From Liolophura sinensis (lineage: Eukaryota; Mollusca; Polyplacophora; Chitonida; Chitonidae): a stretch of 64,000 nucleotides of DNA. The stretch is taken from assembly GCF_032854445.1 (NCBI RefSeq), contig NC_088301.1, positions 25,838,402 through 25,902,401 of the forward strand, in the 5' to 3' direction. Made by a program: the position numbers and the translations under genes. The notes below the pieces were generated by a model, which was not told the DNA's origin, did no database searches, and saw only the letters and a list, made by a program, of their open reading frames with translations. This document shows, one piece after another, positions 46,401-52,700 of the stretch. Position 1 is the first letter of the stretch. Each line of letters opens with the position of its first letter.

Positions 46401-49290
46401 AACCTGTATTACTGGTAACTATTGCTAAATCATATTTATATCAAAGATTTAAAAGATTCATGAAATATAATATTTCTTGTACTCTATATTGAGCTTTGTT
46501 AAACAACAAGAAACACCCAAATTATTATATTGTCACAACTATGACTATTCATTGTATGATTTAAAAGATTCATGAAATATAATATTTCTTGTACTCTATA
46601 TTGAGCTTTGTTAAACAACAAGAAACACAAGAAACACCCAAATTATTATATTGTCACAACTTTTGACTGTTTATTGTATGCATAAGGATTGAACAGCAGT
46701 CACATCATATGTTATGGAGTTGTATTAAAAAGCATAGTGGTGGTAAACGCACTGTAGGCAGTAAGTGCACAACTTTACCACATGCAAATCATGAACTGCA
46801 TTTGGAAATCCATGTACTATGGGAGGCAATGCAACCCTGTGAATAGCTGAGCAAAATGTTGAGCTAAGAGGTAAAAAGACTTCCTTGGTCTTTTATATGC
46901 AAATCGCTATCTGTGTATTATGCGTGGCCACTACAACCCTGTGATTGGCCAAAAACTTTAACCAAACTAGACACCGAAATCACCACTGACAGCATCTGAC
47001 ACCCCACTCCACAATACCTTGCGTTCAAAAATTCCAGCAAAAGCCCAATAAATACTTAAAAGAGTAGAACTCTATTTGGAGGGTCAGTTAGTGTATTTTC
47101 ACAGTGGCCTTAATAAGGCACAACTGCCCACCTGTGAAGTATTTTGTGGTGATAGTGTCCACATCCATAAGGCTCAGCTGTTTCATGTTACCCAACGAAA
47201 CGTCCTCCAGGTTTGACACTGAGACAGATGCTCTGGAGTCCACCTCCATGTCATCTTGGCTGGTGTCTAAGGCAGAAAAGCTCAACTCTTCCTCATCCCC
47301 AGATGATTCCAGTAAATCTCCTGCCTATAAAACATTGTAAACCAGGAAAATGAGTTTTGTAAGCTTCATGATCATAAAGTTTCATTGCAGCATTAATAAT
47401 TAATGCTGAACTGGCTCATATACTTGGGGAAATATCCAGGGACATTAAGGACTATGTTAAATTTTCCTGTTTTATACAGGTAGCAATTTCGGTGGAGGAT
47501 GGTAATTAGTGCAATTTTTCCTCTTAATTAATCAAGAATATGACCTATCACACAGTTCAGGATTCAAAGAAATTTGATTACCTCAAAAGGATTACTCTTT
47601 CTGAATATAGCATAGATTCTAGTGCTGAGATTTGGCTGAGGCCACTGCGGGTTTCGAACCAGTGACCTCAGAATCAGGCACCAAATCGCCAAGAATACTT
47701 GACAACCGTCTATACCACAAAAATAGATGATAGTTGACCGATAGGCTTTACAGCAAACATGCACTACCCTTGTGATGATCACAAATGACACCACTCTTTT
47801 AGGTGAATATATCAGACGGGTATAGATGTCTTTTTAGCAAGTGGATTAAGTAACAGTATTATCGTTACTAGGGATTACACTTTCTGAATATACCGGTCAA
47901 CTACCTGCTATTTTTGTGGAAGGCCTGTTGGTTGAGTGGTCTACACAACTGACATGTATTGCTGGCGATTTGGTGCCTGACTCTGAGGTCGCTGGTATGA
48001 AACGCACAGTGTTCTGAGCCAAATATCAGCACTAGAATCTGTGCTATATTCAGAAAGTGTAATCCCTATTAACGATAATACTGTTACTTAATCCAGTTTC
48101 TAAAATGACATCTACACCGGCCTGACAAGGATTCTGTTCTGCTAGCTTTGACATACAGTACTTCACATGACAACGGAGCGACTCGTCTGTAATACTGAAG
48201 AGCATAGGGTGTGAATGATGAGAAATCATGTTTCTATCTTGTTGAAAAAGGTGTATCCCAAGGTTTCATAAGAATTTCAGATTTACAGAGTTACCAAAAA
48301 TGTAAAAATGCCTGTAGATGCCCTTAAGGTCTGTATGGACCCTTCTTCTGAAATAACTTGGGTTATATTTTTTGTTGTCTTTTTTTTTCAGCCAAGTATG
48401 GTCCTAAACTAACATCTGAGTGCACTCCATTTAAAAACCTGATGCAGTTGCCTGCAATTGTCAAATATGTCAAGGTTGTCAGTACAGTGGGTAGCTTTGA
48501 GGATCACCCAGGAATCAATGGCCCACACGGACTAAGAAATAACTGATCAACATTGTGCTTGTGATAAATCGACAGATGAAAATGTGCTGCTGTTTTGGAA
48601 TAGATTTAAAAACCATCTTCATTCTGCAAAATGCCTTGTGGAATGGGCCTAACAGGTTTTTTAATGCAACGATTAAACGTTGAGGCACGTCAATATCAGA
48701 AATCGTTGAGAAAAGGCCTCAACATTTAATATAATTGAACTATCCTCTGAGAAGGAGCTCATAGACTAACAAAAGAATCTGCCGGCTTAGCCTCGAAAGA
48801 CTCCTTTTCTTATGTTGGCCAAGCATCGTTGGAGTCTCAACGCTAACAGTAATAATTTCGGGGCTACTGGTGGACATGCCTATCTATCGCGCACGTTGCA
48901 AAGGTCAAGCTAGTATAGTGTAAGCGGGGGTGTTAAAGCGAGCGTGGAACCAGTTATAGGGTACGATAACTAGTGTTGTTGTTGTTGTTACAAGCAGACG
49001 TCGTTACCGAAGTCAACATAAAAACAGTTAAACCAAAGACTTTAACAGTGCTCTACCTGTCTCCTTAGTTTTTTCCATTCCGCATACTGTTCCTTGGACA
49101 GACTTTCTCCAGTCATGCCCTTAAATAAATTAGTGTTCATCATGTTTTGCGTTAGTTTATCGTGGCTATCTACTTGCCCCTTTATCAATTTCTTCCTCCA
49201 ATTACAGGAGAGCTGCTCCTGCCCCCAAGGTGATTCTGACAGAACTTTACGGATATTTACGCTGTATTTATAACTAACTGTAGACGACAT
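22297..49290 (-). CDS. GTF3C3: General transcription factor 3C polypeptide 3 (TFIIIC102-like TPR subunit), complete gene, 26 coding exons
   Basis: GTF3C3 is a TFIIIC subunit that binds internal promoters of tRNA genes and recruits TFIIIB for RNA polymerase III in the nucleus. I joined 26 coding exons by hand. All 25 introns are GT-AG, every phase fits, and the sum is 2,967 nt (988 aa plus stop); human GTF3C3 is about 886 aa. Order: N-terminal region 1-179, acidic tract about 180-236, Lys-rich linker 237-275, then TPR repeats from about 276 to the C-terminus. Diagnostic stretches include KHLQGLMGEAHLKFARGE, GDLYLDVAEAYMHLGRY, VWLRYAECLSILG, NGHISMVSGSFKHS and CIGLTFVHMAAQKF. Exon coordinates follow as separate entries. 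The gene is divergent from the thioesterase gene at 49755. Introns hold many SINEs and minisatellites; some arrays copy this gene's own splice sites. The start ATG is the first in exon 1. Confidence 0.96.
23113..23183 (-). CDS. GTF3C3: GTF3C3 exon 25
   Basis: 71 nt, phase 1 in and 0 out. LKYAAVYYYKKALNTPPAIV then DDE. Acceptor TAACAG, donor GTAAGT. Confidence 0.92.
23482..23569 (-). CDS. GTF3C3: GTF3C3 exon 24
   Basis: 88 nt, phase 0 in and 1 out. GCSFLHKYMDLRGECQEAYY then NLGRAMHQL. Confidence 0.93.
23694..24205. repeat. Dispersed repeat, copy 2
   Basis: Uninterrupted partner of 20617-21375, in GTF3C3 intron 23 between exons 23 and 24. The 80-codon frame inside it has no recognisable family and is shared only loosely with copy 1. 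Confidence 0.65.
24494..24618 (-). CDS. GTF3C3: GTF3C3 exon 23
   Basis: 125 nt, phase 1 in and 0 out. EYTSALRHDPNNALLNLCIG then LTFVHMAAQKFADKRHALL. Confidence 0.95.
25275..25350 (-). CDS. GTF3C3: GTF3C3 exon 22
   Basis: 76 nt, phase 0 in and 1 out. HPDHLQLGILNGHISMVSGS then FKHSI, among the best-conserved parts of the family. Acceptor CTCCCCCAG. Confidence 0.93.
25949..26047 (-). CDS. GTF3C3: GTF3C3 exon 21
   Basis: 99 nt, phase 0 in and out. EFDNVNAWNLFCQVMLFSAD then LRHNRFCLRLSMR. Donor is GTTCGT; an earlier GTATGA was rejected because it breaks phase and the human alignment. The first 14 nt and the acceptor form the founder unit of the 44-bp array. Confidence 0.9.
26034..27095. repeat. 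44-bp array: founder plus 23 copies of the GTF3C3 exon 21 acceptor
   Basis: The first 44-bp unit (26034-26077) consists of 14 nt of exon 21 and 30 nt of intron with the acceptor. Copies read on the minus strand CATTTCTGTTTGTAG|AAGTTTG, against TTCTTCTTTCAG|GAGTTTG in the founder. 17 of 23 copies keep AG at the splice position. A three-unit block of 132 bp is repeated near 26770-27010. Confidence 0.95.
27157..27510. repeat. 176-bp tandem duplication
   Basis: CTAGGCAGAATA at 27157 and 27333 begin two near-identical copies, in the intron between GTF3C3 exons 20 and 21. Confidence 0.85.
27545..27805. mobile_element. Element with tRNA-like segment, copy 1
   Basis: Begins AGGGATTACACTTTCTGAAT. 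The minus strand contains TTGGTCGAGTGGTCTAGACG (box A-like) and CTGGTTCGAAACCTGC (box B). Same layout as 47572-47811. Confidence 0.6.
27869..27955 (-). CDS. GTF3C3: GTF3C3 exon 20
   Basis: 87 nt, phase 0 in and out. ETEDMCVLAFMMNKNGQFAY then RFVKEICLR. Acceptor TTCTGCAG, donor GTAAGA. Confidence 0.88.
28149..28398 (-). mobile_element. RUDI/V-SINE-like element, near full length
   Basis: GTF3C3 intron copy with head GGGGCCTCCTTGGCTCAGTT. Confidence 0.85.
28800..29058. repeat. 22-bp minisatellite
   Basis: About 11 units of ATGTGAACTTTATTTAACTT with C/T and A/C variants. Confidence 0.9.
29165..29328 (-). mobile_element. RUDI/V-SINE-like element, truncated
   Basis: Tail to GAAGCCAGC; head missing. 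Confidence 0.8.
29402..29506 (-). CDS. GTF3C3: GTF3C3 exon 19
   Basis: 105 nt, phase 0 in and out. VFDVLVEEGKLSELEELAVL then GLSCPLFTSDETMAR. Acceptor GTCCCCCAG, donor GTCAGT. Confidence 0.88.
29866..30030 (-). mobile_element. Two tandem RUDI/V-SINE-like 3' ends
   Basis: A short diverged tail fragment (29866-29922) is followed by a better preserved tail-plus-core fragment (29936-30030). Confidence 0.65.
30283..30441 (-). mobile_element. RUDI/V-SINE-like element, truncated
   Basis: Tail, core and central domain, diverged. Confidence 0.75.
30563..30872 (-). mobile_element. RUDI/V-SINE-like element with an internal SINE-end insertion
   Basis: Full-length copy interrupted at about 30717-30760 by a second copy of its own 3' end (the ACTCAAGAATATTTCA region), then resuming with the head part. 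Confidence 0.8.
30923..30981 (-). CDS. GTF3C3: GTF3C3 exon 18
   Basis: 59 nt, phase 1 in and 0 out. PSTAGKGLSKDELWDIFVK, aligned with the human KDDWWNLLLK segment. Confidence 0.85.
31221..31368 (-). mobile_element. RUDI/V-SINE-like element, truncated
   Basis: Tail to the GGTTGCTGG region. Confidence 0.8.
31700..31868. repeat. 52-bp repeat, three copies
   Basis: Unit contains TATACATGGAATAATGGTAA and TGATATTACAGTGTGACA. Confidence 0.9.
32189..32275 (-). CDS. GTF3C3: GTF3C3 exon 17
   Basis: 87 nt, phase 1 in and out. VLSYHTPKHRIEALRMLAKN then KPDLMKTK. Lies in the poorly conserved middle of the protein. Donor GTAAGT. Confidence 0.8.
32849..32978 (-). CDS. GTF3C3: GTF3C3 exon 16
   Basis: 130 nt, phase 0 in and 1 out. 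ERWLLLHKCMMLYSHKKLDE then FISNGKKLIISHMQELYNP. Donor GTAAGTAA. Confidence 0.88.
33811..33960 (-). mobile_element. RUDI/V-SINE-like element, truncated
   Basis: Tail, shortened core (the ACTCAAG part is lost) and central domain. Confidence 0.75.
34116..34147 (-). CDS. GTF3C3: GTF3C3 exon 15 (32-nt microexon)
   Basis: 32 nt, phase 1 in and 0 out, encoding MVEQAPLTNE after the split Glu codon. Acceptor CTTTACAG, donor GTTAGT. Needed to bridge exons 14 and 16 in phase, and it lies where human GTF3C3 has a short linker. Confidence 0.75.
34240..34383 (-). mobile_element. RUDI/V-SINE-like element, truncated
   Basis: Tail to CTTCCTGTGTAC, diverged. Lies next to the GTF3C3 microexon. Confidence 0.7.
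34787..34967 (-). CDS. GTF3C3: GTF3C3 exon 14
   Basis: 181 nt, phase 0 in and 1 out. AAVWLRYAECLSILGEVDRS then a TPR ending LSNLQQQMGRADEAIRTL. Donor GTAAAT. Confidence 0.93.
35453..35690 (-). mobile_element. RUDI/V-SINE-like element
   Basis: Tail to near the head, with a degraded tRNA-like end. Confidence 0.8.
35973..36119 (-). CDS. GTF3C3: GTF3C3 exon 13
   Basis: 147 nt, phase 0 in and out. YVRSPLQEESAESSGDLYLD then VAEAYMHLGRYKDARPILE. Acceptor TATTTTGCAG. A second AG (CTCCAG) 21 nt further in would remove 7 residues, but including them matches human spacing better. Confidence 0.9.
36255..36475. mobile_element. Dispersed MITE-like repeat E, copy 1
   Basis: Shares with 42764-43005 and 58466-58695 the order: CAACC.C.AA(A/T)GCACTTTTTT, ATGC(A/G)TACA.TTA, AGCTTC.TAAAAC.GTGCAAA, TTGGTTGCAGAGGCGGTTGA and an end in GTTGAAGAATTAGGGT. 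Confidence 0.55.
36487..36985. repeat. 36-bp array upstream of GTF3C3 exon 13
   Basis: 13 units of CTTGGTAACAGGTACTGCCG GATACACATACAATAT with two 15-bp insertions of CTACACATACAATAT. Degenerate copies continue toward exon 13: the exon's acceptor (TGTGTATTTTGCAG|TATG) aligns with the unit's minus strand (TGTGTATCCGGCAG|TACC). The 36-bp period keeps frames open on both strands. Confidence 0.9.
37273..37580 (-). repeat. Partial exon 12 triplication (98-bp unit)
   Basis: Copy A (37479-37580) is the 3' part of the real exon 12 and its donor. Copy B (37381-37478) is nearly identical, including CCAAG|GTTTGTAAC. Copy C (37273-37380) is diverged, with the donor degraded. B and C lack the exon's true acceptor and start. 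Confidence 0.9.
37508..37595 (-). CDS. GTF3C3: GTF3C3 exon 12
   Basis: 88 nt, phase 2 in and 0 out. CTVSEWLPIDLRVKLVVCLI then HLELYELAK. Its 3' part and donor are duplicated twice more just downstream (see 37273-37580); only this copy has the upstream acceptor CGACAG and the full reading frame. Confidence 0.88.
38549..38921 (-). mobile_element. Second tRNA-derived SINE family (B), longest copy
   Basis: About 370 bp ending in a tRNA-like head on the minus strand (GGCCCAGATAGCACAGTTGT, a box A-like start, then a degenerate box B). Plus-strand landmarks: GAGTGAGTGC, GGTTTAACGTCGTACTCAA, CCACCGCTCTTTTAT, CTTCCTCTTTTAAAG. Shares the GTTTAACGTCGTACTCAA motif with the RUDI-like family. Confidence 0.75.
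39687..39774 (-). CDS. GTF3C3: GTF3C3 exon 11
   Basis: 88 nt, phase 1 in and 2 out. DVNLLLELLMSQKMYKVSLE then VICSSFIDKK, matching the human segment in content and position. The donor (GTAGTT) is weak; it was chosen because it restores phase with exon 12. Confidence 0.75.
39871..40084 (-). mobile_element. RUDI/V-SINE-like element, head missing
   Basis: Tail to GACCGCATTGGTGAGA; well preserved. Confidence 0.8.
40568..40655 (-). CDS. GTF3C3: GTF3C3 exon 10
   Basis: 88 nt, phase 0 in and 1 out. VYHESSEAEKAIQTLREAF then KEHPNKITSE. Donor GTCAGT. Confidence 0.85.
40743..40943 (+). mobile_element. RUDI/V-SINE-like element, head missing
   Basis: Plus orientation, from TTCAAGTCCAGCTCATGCTG to a perfect (AAAT)n tail. 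Confidence 0.8.
41294..41640 (-). mobile_element. SINE family B copy
   Basis: Same layout as 38549-38921 with small deletions; GTF3C3 intron 9. Confidence 0.75.
41733..41899 (-). CDS. GTF3C3: GTF3C3 exon 9
   Basis: 167 nt, phase 1 in and 0 out. LKYDPTNIAYATERCALLE ... KYLQIARDMAK. Donor is GTTTGT. Confidence 0.9.
41977..42235 (-). mobile_element. Third tRNA-derived SINE type (C)
   Basis: Minus strand starts CTGGCTGAGTGGTTAATATG (box A-like) and has GCGTTCAGTCCC (box B-like), then a body with CCCTGTCCAAG on the plus strand. Confidence 0.55.
42429..42743. repeat. 105-bp tandem repeat, three copies
   Basis: ACTCAACTGG anchors at 42429, 42534 and 42639. 105 is 35 codons, which explains the repeating plus-strand frame; no coding evidence beyond that. 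GTF3C3 intron 8. Confidence 0.92.
42764..43005. mobile_element. Dispersed MITE-like repeat E, copy 2
   Basis: Clearest copy. Ends carry inverted TTCAACCTCTTCAACC-like and GGTTGAAAAACTA motifs. Confidence 0.6.
43112..43226 (-). CDS. GTF3C3: GTF3C3 exon 8
   Basis: 115 nt, phase 0 in and 1 out. FSLIAAHLRPQDSEEWGRL then AEISVEMGELKQAVTCFTK, a TPR helix pair. Confidence 0.9.
43707..43783 (-). CDS. GTF3C3: GTF3C3 exon 7
   Basis: 77 nt, phase 1 in and 0 out. APMAAEPFQTLGLLYEELG, aligned with the second TPR of GTF3C3. Confidence 0.9.
44331..44451 (-). CDS. GTF3C3: GTF3C3 exon 6 (first TPR)
   Basis: 121 nt, phase 0 in and 1 out. KRKGGDLPKHLQGLMGEAH and FARGEHEEAVKMCMEVIRL, the strongly conserved start of the TPR region. 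Confidence 0.92.
44680..44795 (-). CDS. GTF3C3: GTF3C3 exon 5 (Lys-rich linker)
   Basis: 116 nt, phase 1 in and 0 out. Lys-rich (KAKKKKNIVKVK ... KKQKYKKK), a probable nuclear localisation region between the acidic tract and the TPR array. Confidence 0.85.
45083..45253 (-). CDS. GTF3C3: GTF3C3 exon 4 (acidic tract)
   Basis: 171 nt, phase 1 in and out. Almost entirely Asp/Glu in the middle, then EEWTPNKASKSP. An acidic N-terminal region is also present in vertebrate GTF3C3. Donor GTGAGA. Confidence 0.85.
45425..45690. repeat. Imperfect CA-rich repeat
   Basis: Degenerate units of about 33 bp such as AGAGCAGTAACAAACACAGT ACACAA. Frames on both strands are low-complexity by-products. Confidence 0.75.
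45755..45865 (-). CDS. GTF3C3: GTF3C3 exon 3
   Basis: 111 nt, phase 1 in and out. Encodes GEIEFSVFSEMMEQFGQ and the following glutamine/glutamate-rich stretch. Acceptor TTTTTCAG, donor GTACGT. Confidence 0.85.
45984..46215. mobile_element. Diverged SINE-like repeat
   Basis: GGAGTGCCAGGGGCGTAAAC and a CCAAGGCCAGAGACTGAACC end; a related fragment is at 33630-33715 and a longer relative at 54843-55205. Confidence 0.4.
46446..46682. repeat. 112-bp tandem duplication
   Basis: GATTTAAAAGATTCATG at 46446 and 46558; the second copy has an extra AAGAAACACA. Confidence 0.9.
47132..47324 (-). CDS. GTF3C3: GTF3C3 exon 2
   Basis: 193 nt, phase 0 in and 1 out. Encodes AGDLLESSGDEEE onward, Ser/Asp-rich. 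Acceptor TTTTATAG, donor GTGGGC. Confidence 0.8.
47572..47811. mobile_element. Element with tRNA-like segment, copy 2
   Basis: Same order as 27545-27805 but missing about 20 bp at the box A-like side. Confidence 0.6.
47812..48125. mobile_element. Element with about 75-bp terminal inverted repeats around a tRNA-like segment
   Basis: Left 47812-47892 and right 48044-48125 are inverted copies (GGATTAAGTAACAGTATTAT, GGGATTACACTTTCTGAATA). Inside, the plus strand reads GGCCTGTTGGTTGAGTGGTC and a box B-like GGTCGCTGGTATGAAACG. Opposite in orientation to the copy beside it. Confidence 0.65.
48391..48545 (+). pseudogene. Plus-strand exon-like segment inside GTF3C3 intron 1
   Basis: After a strong polypyrimidine tract and CAG, about 51 codons are open to a TGA: AKYGPKLTSECTPFKNLMQL then PAIVKYVKVVSTVGSFEDHP. 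The composition looks protein-coding and the acceptor is good, so this could be the last exon of a nested gene or a gene fragment. I do not recognise the family and found no convincing upstream exon. Confidence 0.3.
49057..49290 (-). CDS. GTF3C3: GTF3C3 exon 1
   Basis: 234 nt, codons 1-78, starting MSSTVSYKYSV. Ends in phase 0 at donor GTAGAG. Holds the initiator ATG. Confidence 0.85.
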
Positions 49291-49754
49291 CTCTCTGTAG
49301 ATCTTCCATTCTCATCTTGCTGGGTTTTGTTTTGTTTTGAATTCGGGTATTGCACAGCGATGTTTGATCACTACACTGTAAATGACCAAGTTAGTAAACT
49401 TTGACCCGAAAAGAGCATTTTTATGAGGAAACTAAATGATGCAAAAATAATACTTTGGGGGCTGAAATTTAGATCCTTTCAATAGTAGCCTATATCACAA
49501 TACCTTGAAAACAAACCTCAAAACACTTTCCTAAGTTCGTCTGAATTAGGGAGTTTGTGTCGTGGGCGAATTTTAGGTGATTTCATTACAGTATACCGAT
49601 ACTTTTTGTTCTTTTTGAAAGGGACACCGATTCAAGCTTCATGCCTCGTGGGTTATCTCTCCGAACCTTTCGTTAAACACCACTCAAATTAAGAAACAAA
49701 TACTCCGTGAATTATGTTTTCACAGGTGCATTGATTTTAGGTGTTGCAGTTAAG
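49291..49754. promoter_or_regulatory. divergent promoter interval between GTF3C3 and the thioesterase gene
   Basis: 464 bp separate the GTF3C3 start codon (minus) from the thioesterase start codon (plus). I see no repeat or TATA box placed for either gene. A short shared interval is typical of bidirectional housekeeping promoters; that role is inferred from position only. Confidence 0.45.
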
Positions 49755-49845
49755 ATGGAAGTGCCTGTAGAATTTGTGAGCCATGACCAGACAAAGACAG
49801 AGATTCAGATGCTTGGTTACAGCTACTCGCATCTGGACAAGAATG
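49755..49845 (+). CDS. Thioesterase-like gene exon 1
   Basis: 91 nt, starts MEVPVEFVSHDQTKTEIQML, ends SHLDKN in phase 1 at GTAATG. Confidence 0.75.
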
Positions 49846-52444
49846 GTAATGATACATTGTATACTGGTAACATATATAAATAATTTTAATTATCGACTGA
49901 TGCCGGATGGTATCTAGAAAATTCCCTGTCCAAGGCCAGGGTTAGACCAGCATCTTGCATCCTAGCAATTGAAAGGCGATCACAAATAGCCAAATCCCAG
50001 TACCCTTGGTGGAGTAAGAGTGAGTTAGTACTTGGGGGTTTAACGTTGCACTTAACTGTTATCAGTCATGATACGGGTCAGCCAGTCGTTGCACTATCAC
50101 CTTAATGCTAATTAAACACCAAGAAAGGAAGTTACAACTTTTAAGGTCTTAAGTGTGACCAGACCCAGGATAGTCCCTGGATCTACCGCCCCCGAAGCGG
50201 ACACTCTACCAACAGAGCCATCGGGGCCAGTCAGGTAGACTAAGAGAGGATTATGAGGAGATCAGTTGCACAAGCCTCTGACTGATACAGTCGTTGTGAG
50301 TTCAAGTCCAGGCCATGCTGACTTACTCTTCGGTCCTATGTGAGAAGGTCCACCAGCAACCGCAGATGACCGTGAATTTTCCTGGGCTGTGCCTGGTTTT
50401 CTCCCACTATAATGCTGGTCGACGTCAGATAAGGGAAATATTCTTGAGCGAAGCAAAAAACAGCAATCAAAACAATATATAAATCACTTGTTATTGAAAC
50501 AATGTTTTTAATTTGTACTAAGGCTTTTTTTTTCCAACAAAAAAAAAAGGTCATTGGAAAGGTTGAAAATACTGTATATGTTTTATAGATCTAGACAGAG
50601 CCAATATCAACCTCTAGATCTAACTTCATTAGTGAGTTTAAGAATCGACTGTCGATTTTTATAGTCGGTCGGGAAGCAAGATAAAAATAGCTCAATTACA
50701 TGTGGGTGTGGTATTTCACACATTAAACATGCAGCTGTCAAAAAGTGCAGGAGTTAAATGACATGAAGTTTTGTTGATGGAGTACCTTGAACATCCATGG
50801 TGGATTGGCTGCAGCTTTAAGACAGGAAGTTTGGTTGGTAACCGGCATTAGGGTTGGTTTTCTGGGCACTGAAGTTTCCATAAAACCAAATGTGGTTATA
50901 CGAGTGAATACAATGTTAAGACACAAATCAAATACATAAATGAATAAATAAATAATCATCGCTGACATTGTGTGAGCCTTGGTGACAATAAGCAGTTGAT
51001 GGCATTTGTGTAGCTTTTTTGCACAGTGTTTGTTCCACCATGAATATGGTGGGCAAGTCTTTACATCACGCATTGAAAAGATCTTTGTTTACTCGCAAAA
51101 TGTTGTTGGTTTATGCCAGACATACCACCCATATAACTGACAGCCATTGTACAGGTTAAAAATTTAATGGCAATTTAAAGGACACATGAATCACTTGGTT
51201 TTTATTGCATAAGCCAGAGTATACGATGTGGCCTAACATACAGCTGTACATAAAAGCCTCTCAGCTTTTTCTTGGAGCCTGAAAATGACTTTAAGATACA
51301 GTTTTCCTAACCCCCAGGAGACAGTCTGGAAATTAAATAGCTGTCAATGGTAATAGCTGTCAAATGACATCGCTGGGGTGAGAGCCCGAACTGGGGACAC
51401 TAAGCTGATCCAACATTCCCAGGATGTTCATGGAGAATGTTGTTTCCTATTGTTTCCAACCAATGATGGAAAAATGCATAAAATAGAGGGGTTATTAAGA
51501 AATATGAAATATGCCTCAAATATGAAATTTTGTTTTTAAATTTTTTTTGGCAGATCTTTCTTCATTTTCCTCAAAACCATGCTCCTTGTTTTGTAGTACT
51601 TTTTCATTTATCAATGAAATAAATGAGCAAAGAATATTCATTCAGGAATGGTAATTGTGCAGTGAAAGGGATTAGATTATACGTGCAGATAGCAGTAAAT
51701 TCTGTCTAATTTTTTGCAGGACGGCTTTCGGAGAAGAGAACCTGTTTTCTGACAATTCTTTACGCCAGTCCAGACTTCATTGACAACCGCAGACTGAGAC
51801 AGGACAGGCGGTTATATTTTAGCTACTTCCGTATTAAGCTAAATACCCCACTGATAGATCCAAGGAGTTTGTTATACAAGAAAATCTGGCTGGAGGAAGA
51901 ACTGGTGCATGTTGGAAACACGTCCTTCATCATAAACTCCTTATTAAAAAGCCCTGACCGACGAAACACATTGGCCATTGCTAAATCTTTGTCCGTCATA
52001 GTGGACAAGGAGACACACAAGAAAAGGCAGCTGCCCTCGTGGTTTAAAGAAAAGTTTGGCCACATTAAACAAGAGCCTGTAAAGTTTGAGATACCAGAAG
52101 TGCCGCGGCACTGGAACTGCAAGGTCAAGATTTCCCACAATGATATCGACCTGAATAAGCATGCTAACTTCTCAGCCTATATCAGCTACTGCCAGGATGC
52201 TGTGTATAAACATCAGGTACAGCAGTCGAATTTATCATGGTTTAACAGACTTGGTGTAGAAGAGGTTGAGCAGAGTTATCTGGGTGAGGCCATGGAGGGT
52301 GAGGAACTAAGCCTGTATGTACAGCAGACGTCTAGCCCAGGGGCCGTCTTCCTTGTTAGTGTGGAGAAAGACGGGGTGATTATTGTTAAGACCAGATTAG
52401 TATATACATCTGCTTTATCACCTGGTCTTACTTCACAGCTGTAA
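49755..52444 (+). CDS. Double-hotdog acyl-ACP-thioesterase-like protein, 2 exons
   Basis: Exon 1 is 49755-49845 and exon 2 is 51720-52444, joined in phase 1 (donor GTAATG, acceptor TTTTTTGCAG), giving 816 nt or 271 aa. The C-terminal half contains KVKISHNDIDLNKHANFSAY followed by ISYCQDA, the 4HBT/FAT-type signature (D-x-D-x-N-x-H-x-N-x-x-Y) in which Asp and His/Asn act in thioester hydrolysis. The N-terminal half (YSYSHLDKNGRLSEKRTCFL onward) fits a first hotdog repeat, as in acyl-ACP thioesterases of PF01643 type, though more divergent. Expected reaction: release of a fatty acid from a thioester carrier; compartment unknown, and no clear targeting peptide is seen. The start ATG has A at -3 and G at +4. 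A 5' noncoding exon is possible (AG at 49748-49749). Confidence 0.75.
50019..50231 (-). mobile_element. SINE family B copy, internally deleted
   Basis: Both ends are kept; about 150 bp of the middle is missing. Confidence 0.7.
50263..50485 (+). mobile_element. RUDI/V-SINE-like element, diverged
   Basis: Plus orientation in the thioesterase intron, directly behind an opposite-facing second-family SINE. Confidence 0.7.
51720..52444 (+). CDS. Thioesterase-like gene exon 2
   Basis: 725 nt terminal exon from acceptor TTTTTTGCAG to TAA. GRLSEKRTCFLTILYASPDF to the C-terminal LSPGLTSQL; contains the hotdog signature in its second half. Confidence 0.85.
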
Positions 52445-52510
52445 ACTCACATGTCCAAGAAAATATGTTTTTTTCGAAAAAATGGTAAATGACCTGAAAT
52501 GTGGTCAATT

Positions 52511-52700
52511 TTATTTTATTTATTTATTTTCTTGATTCAAGTTTTACGCCAAACTCGAGAATATTTCACTTAAGTGACAATGGCCAGCATTATGGTGGGA
52601 TTCAACAGGGAAACCTACAATGATACGCAGGTTGCTGCAAGACCTTCCCATGTACGACCGGAGATGAAGCCAGGTAACATGAGCCGGACTTGAACTCGCA
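52511..52700 (-). mobile_element. RUDI/V-SINE-like element in the thioesterase 3' flank
   Basis: Starts about 70 nt past the thioesterase stop codon, so it may lie in the 3' UTR. Tail to the tRNA-box B region. Confidence 0.75.
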
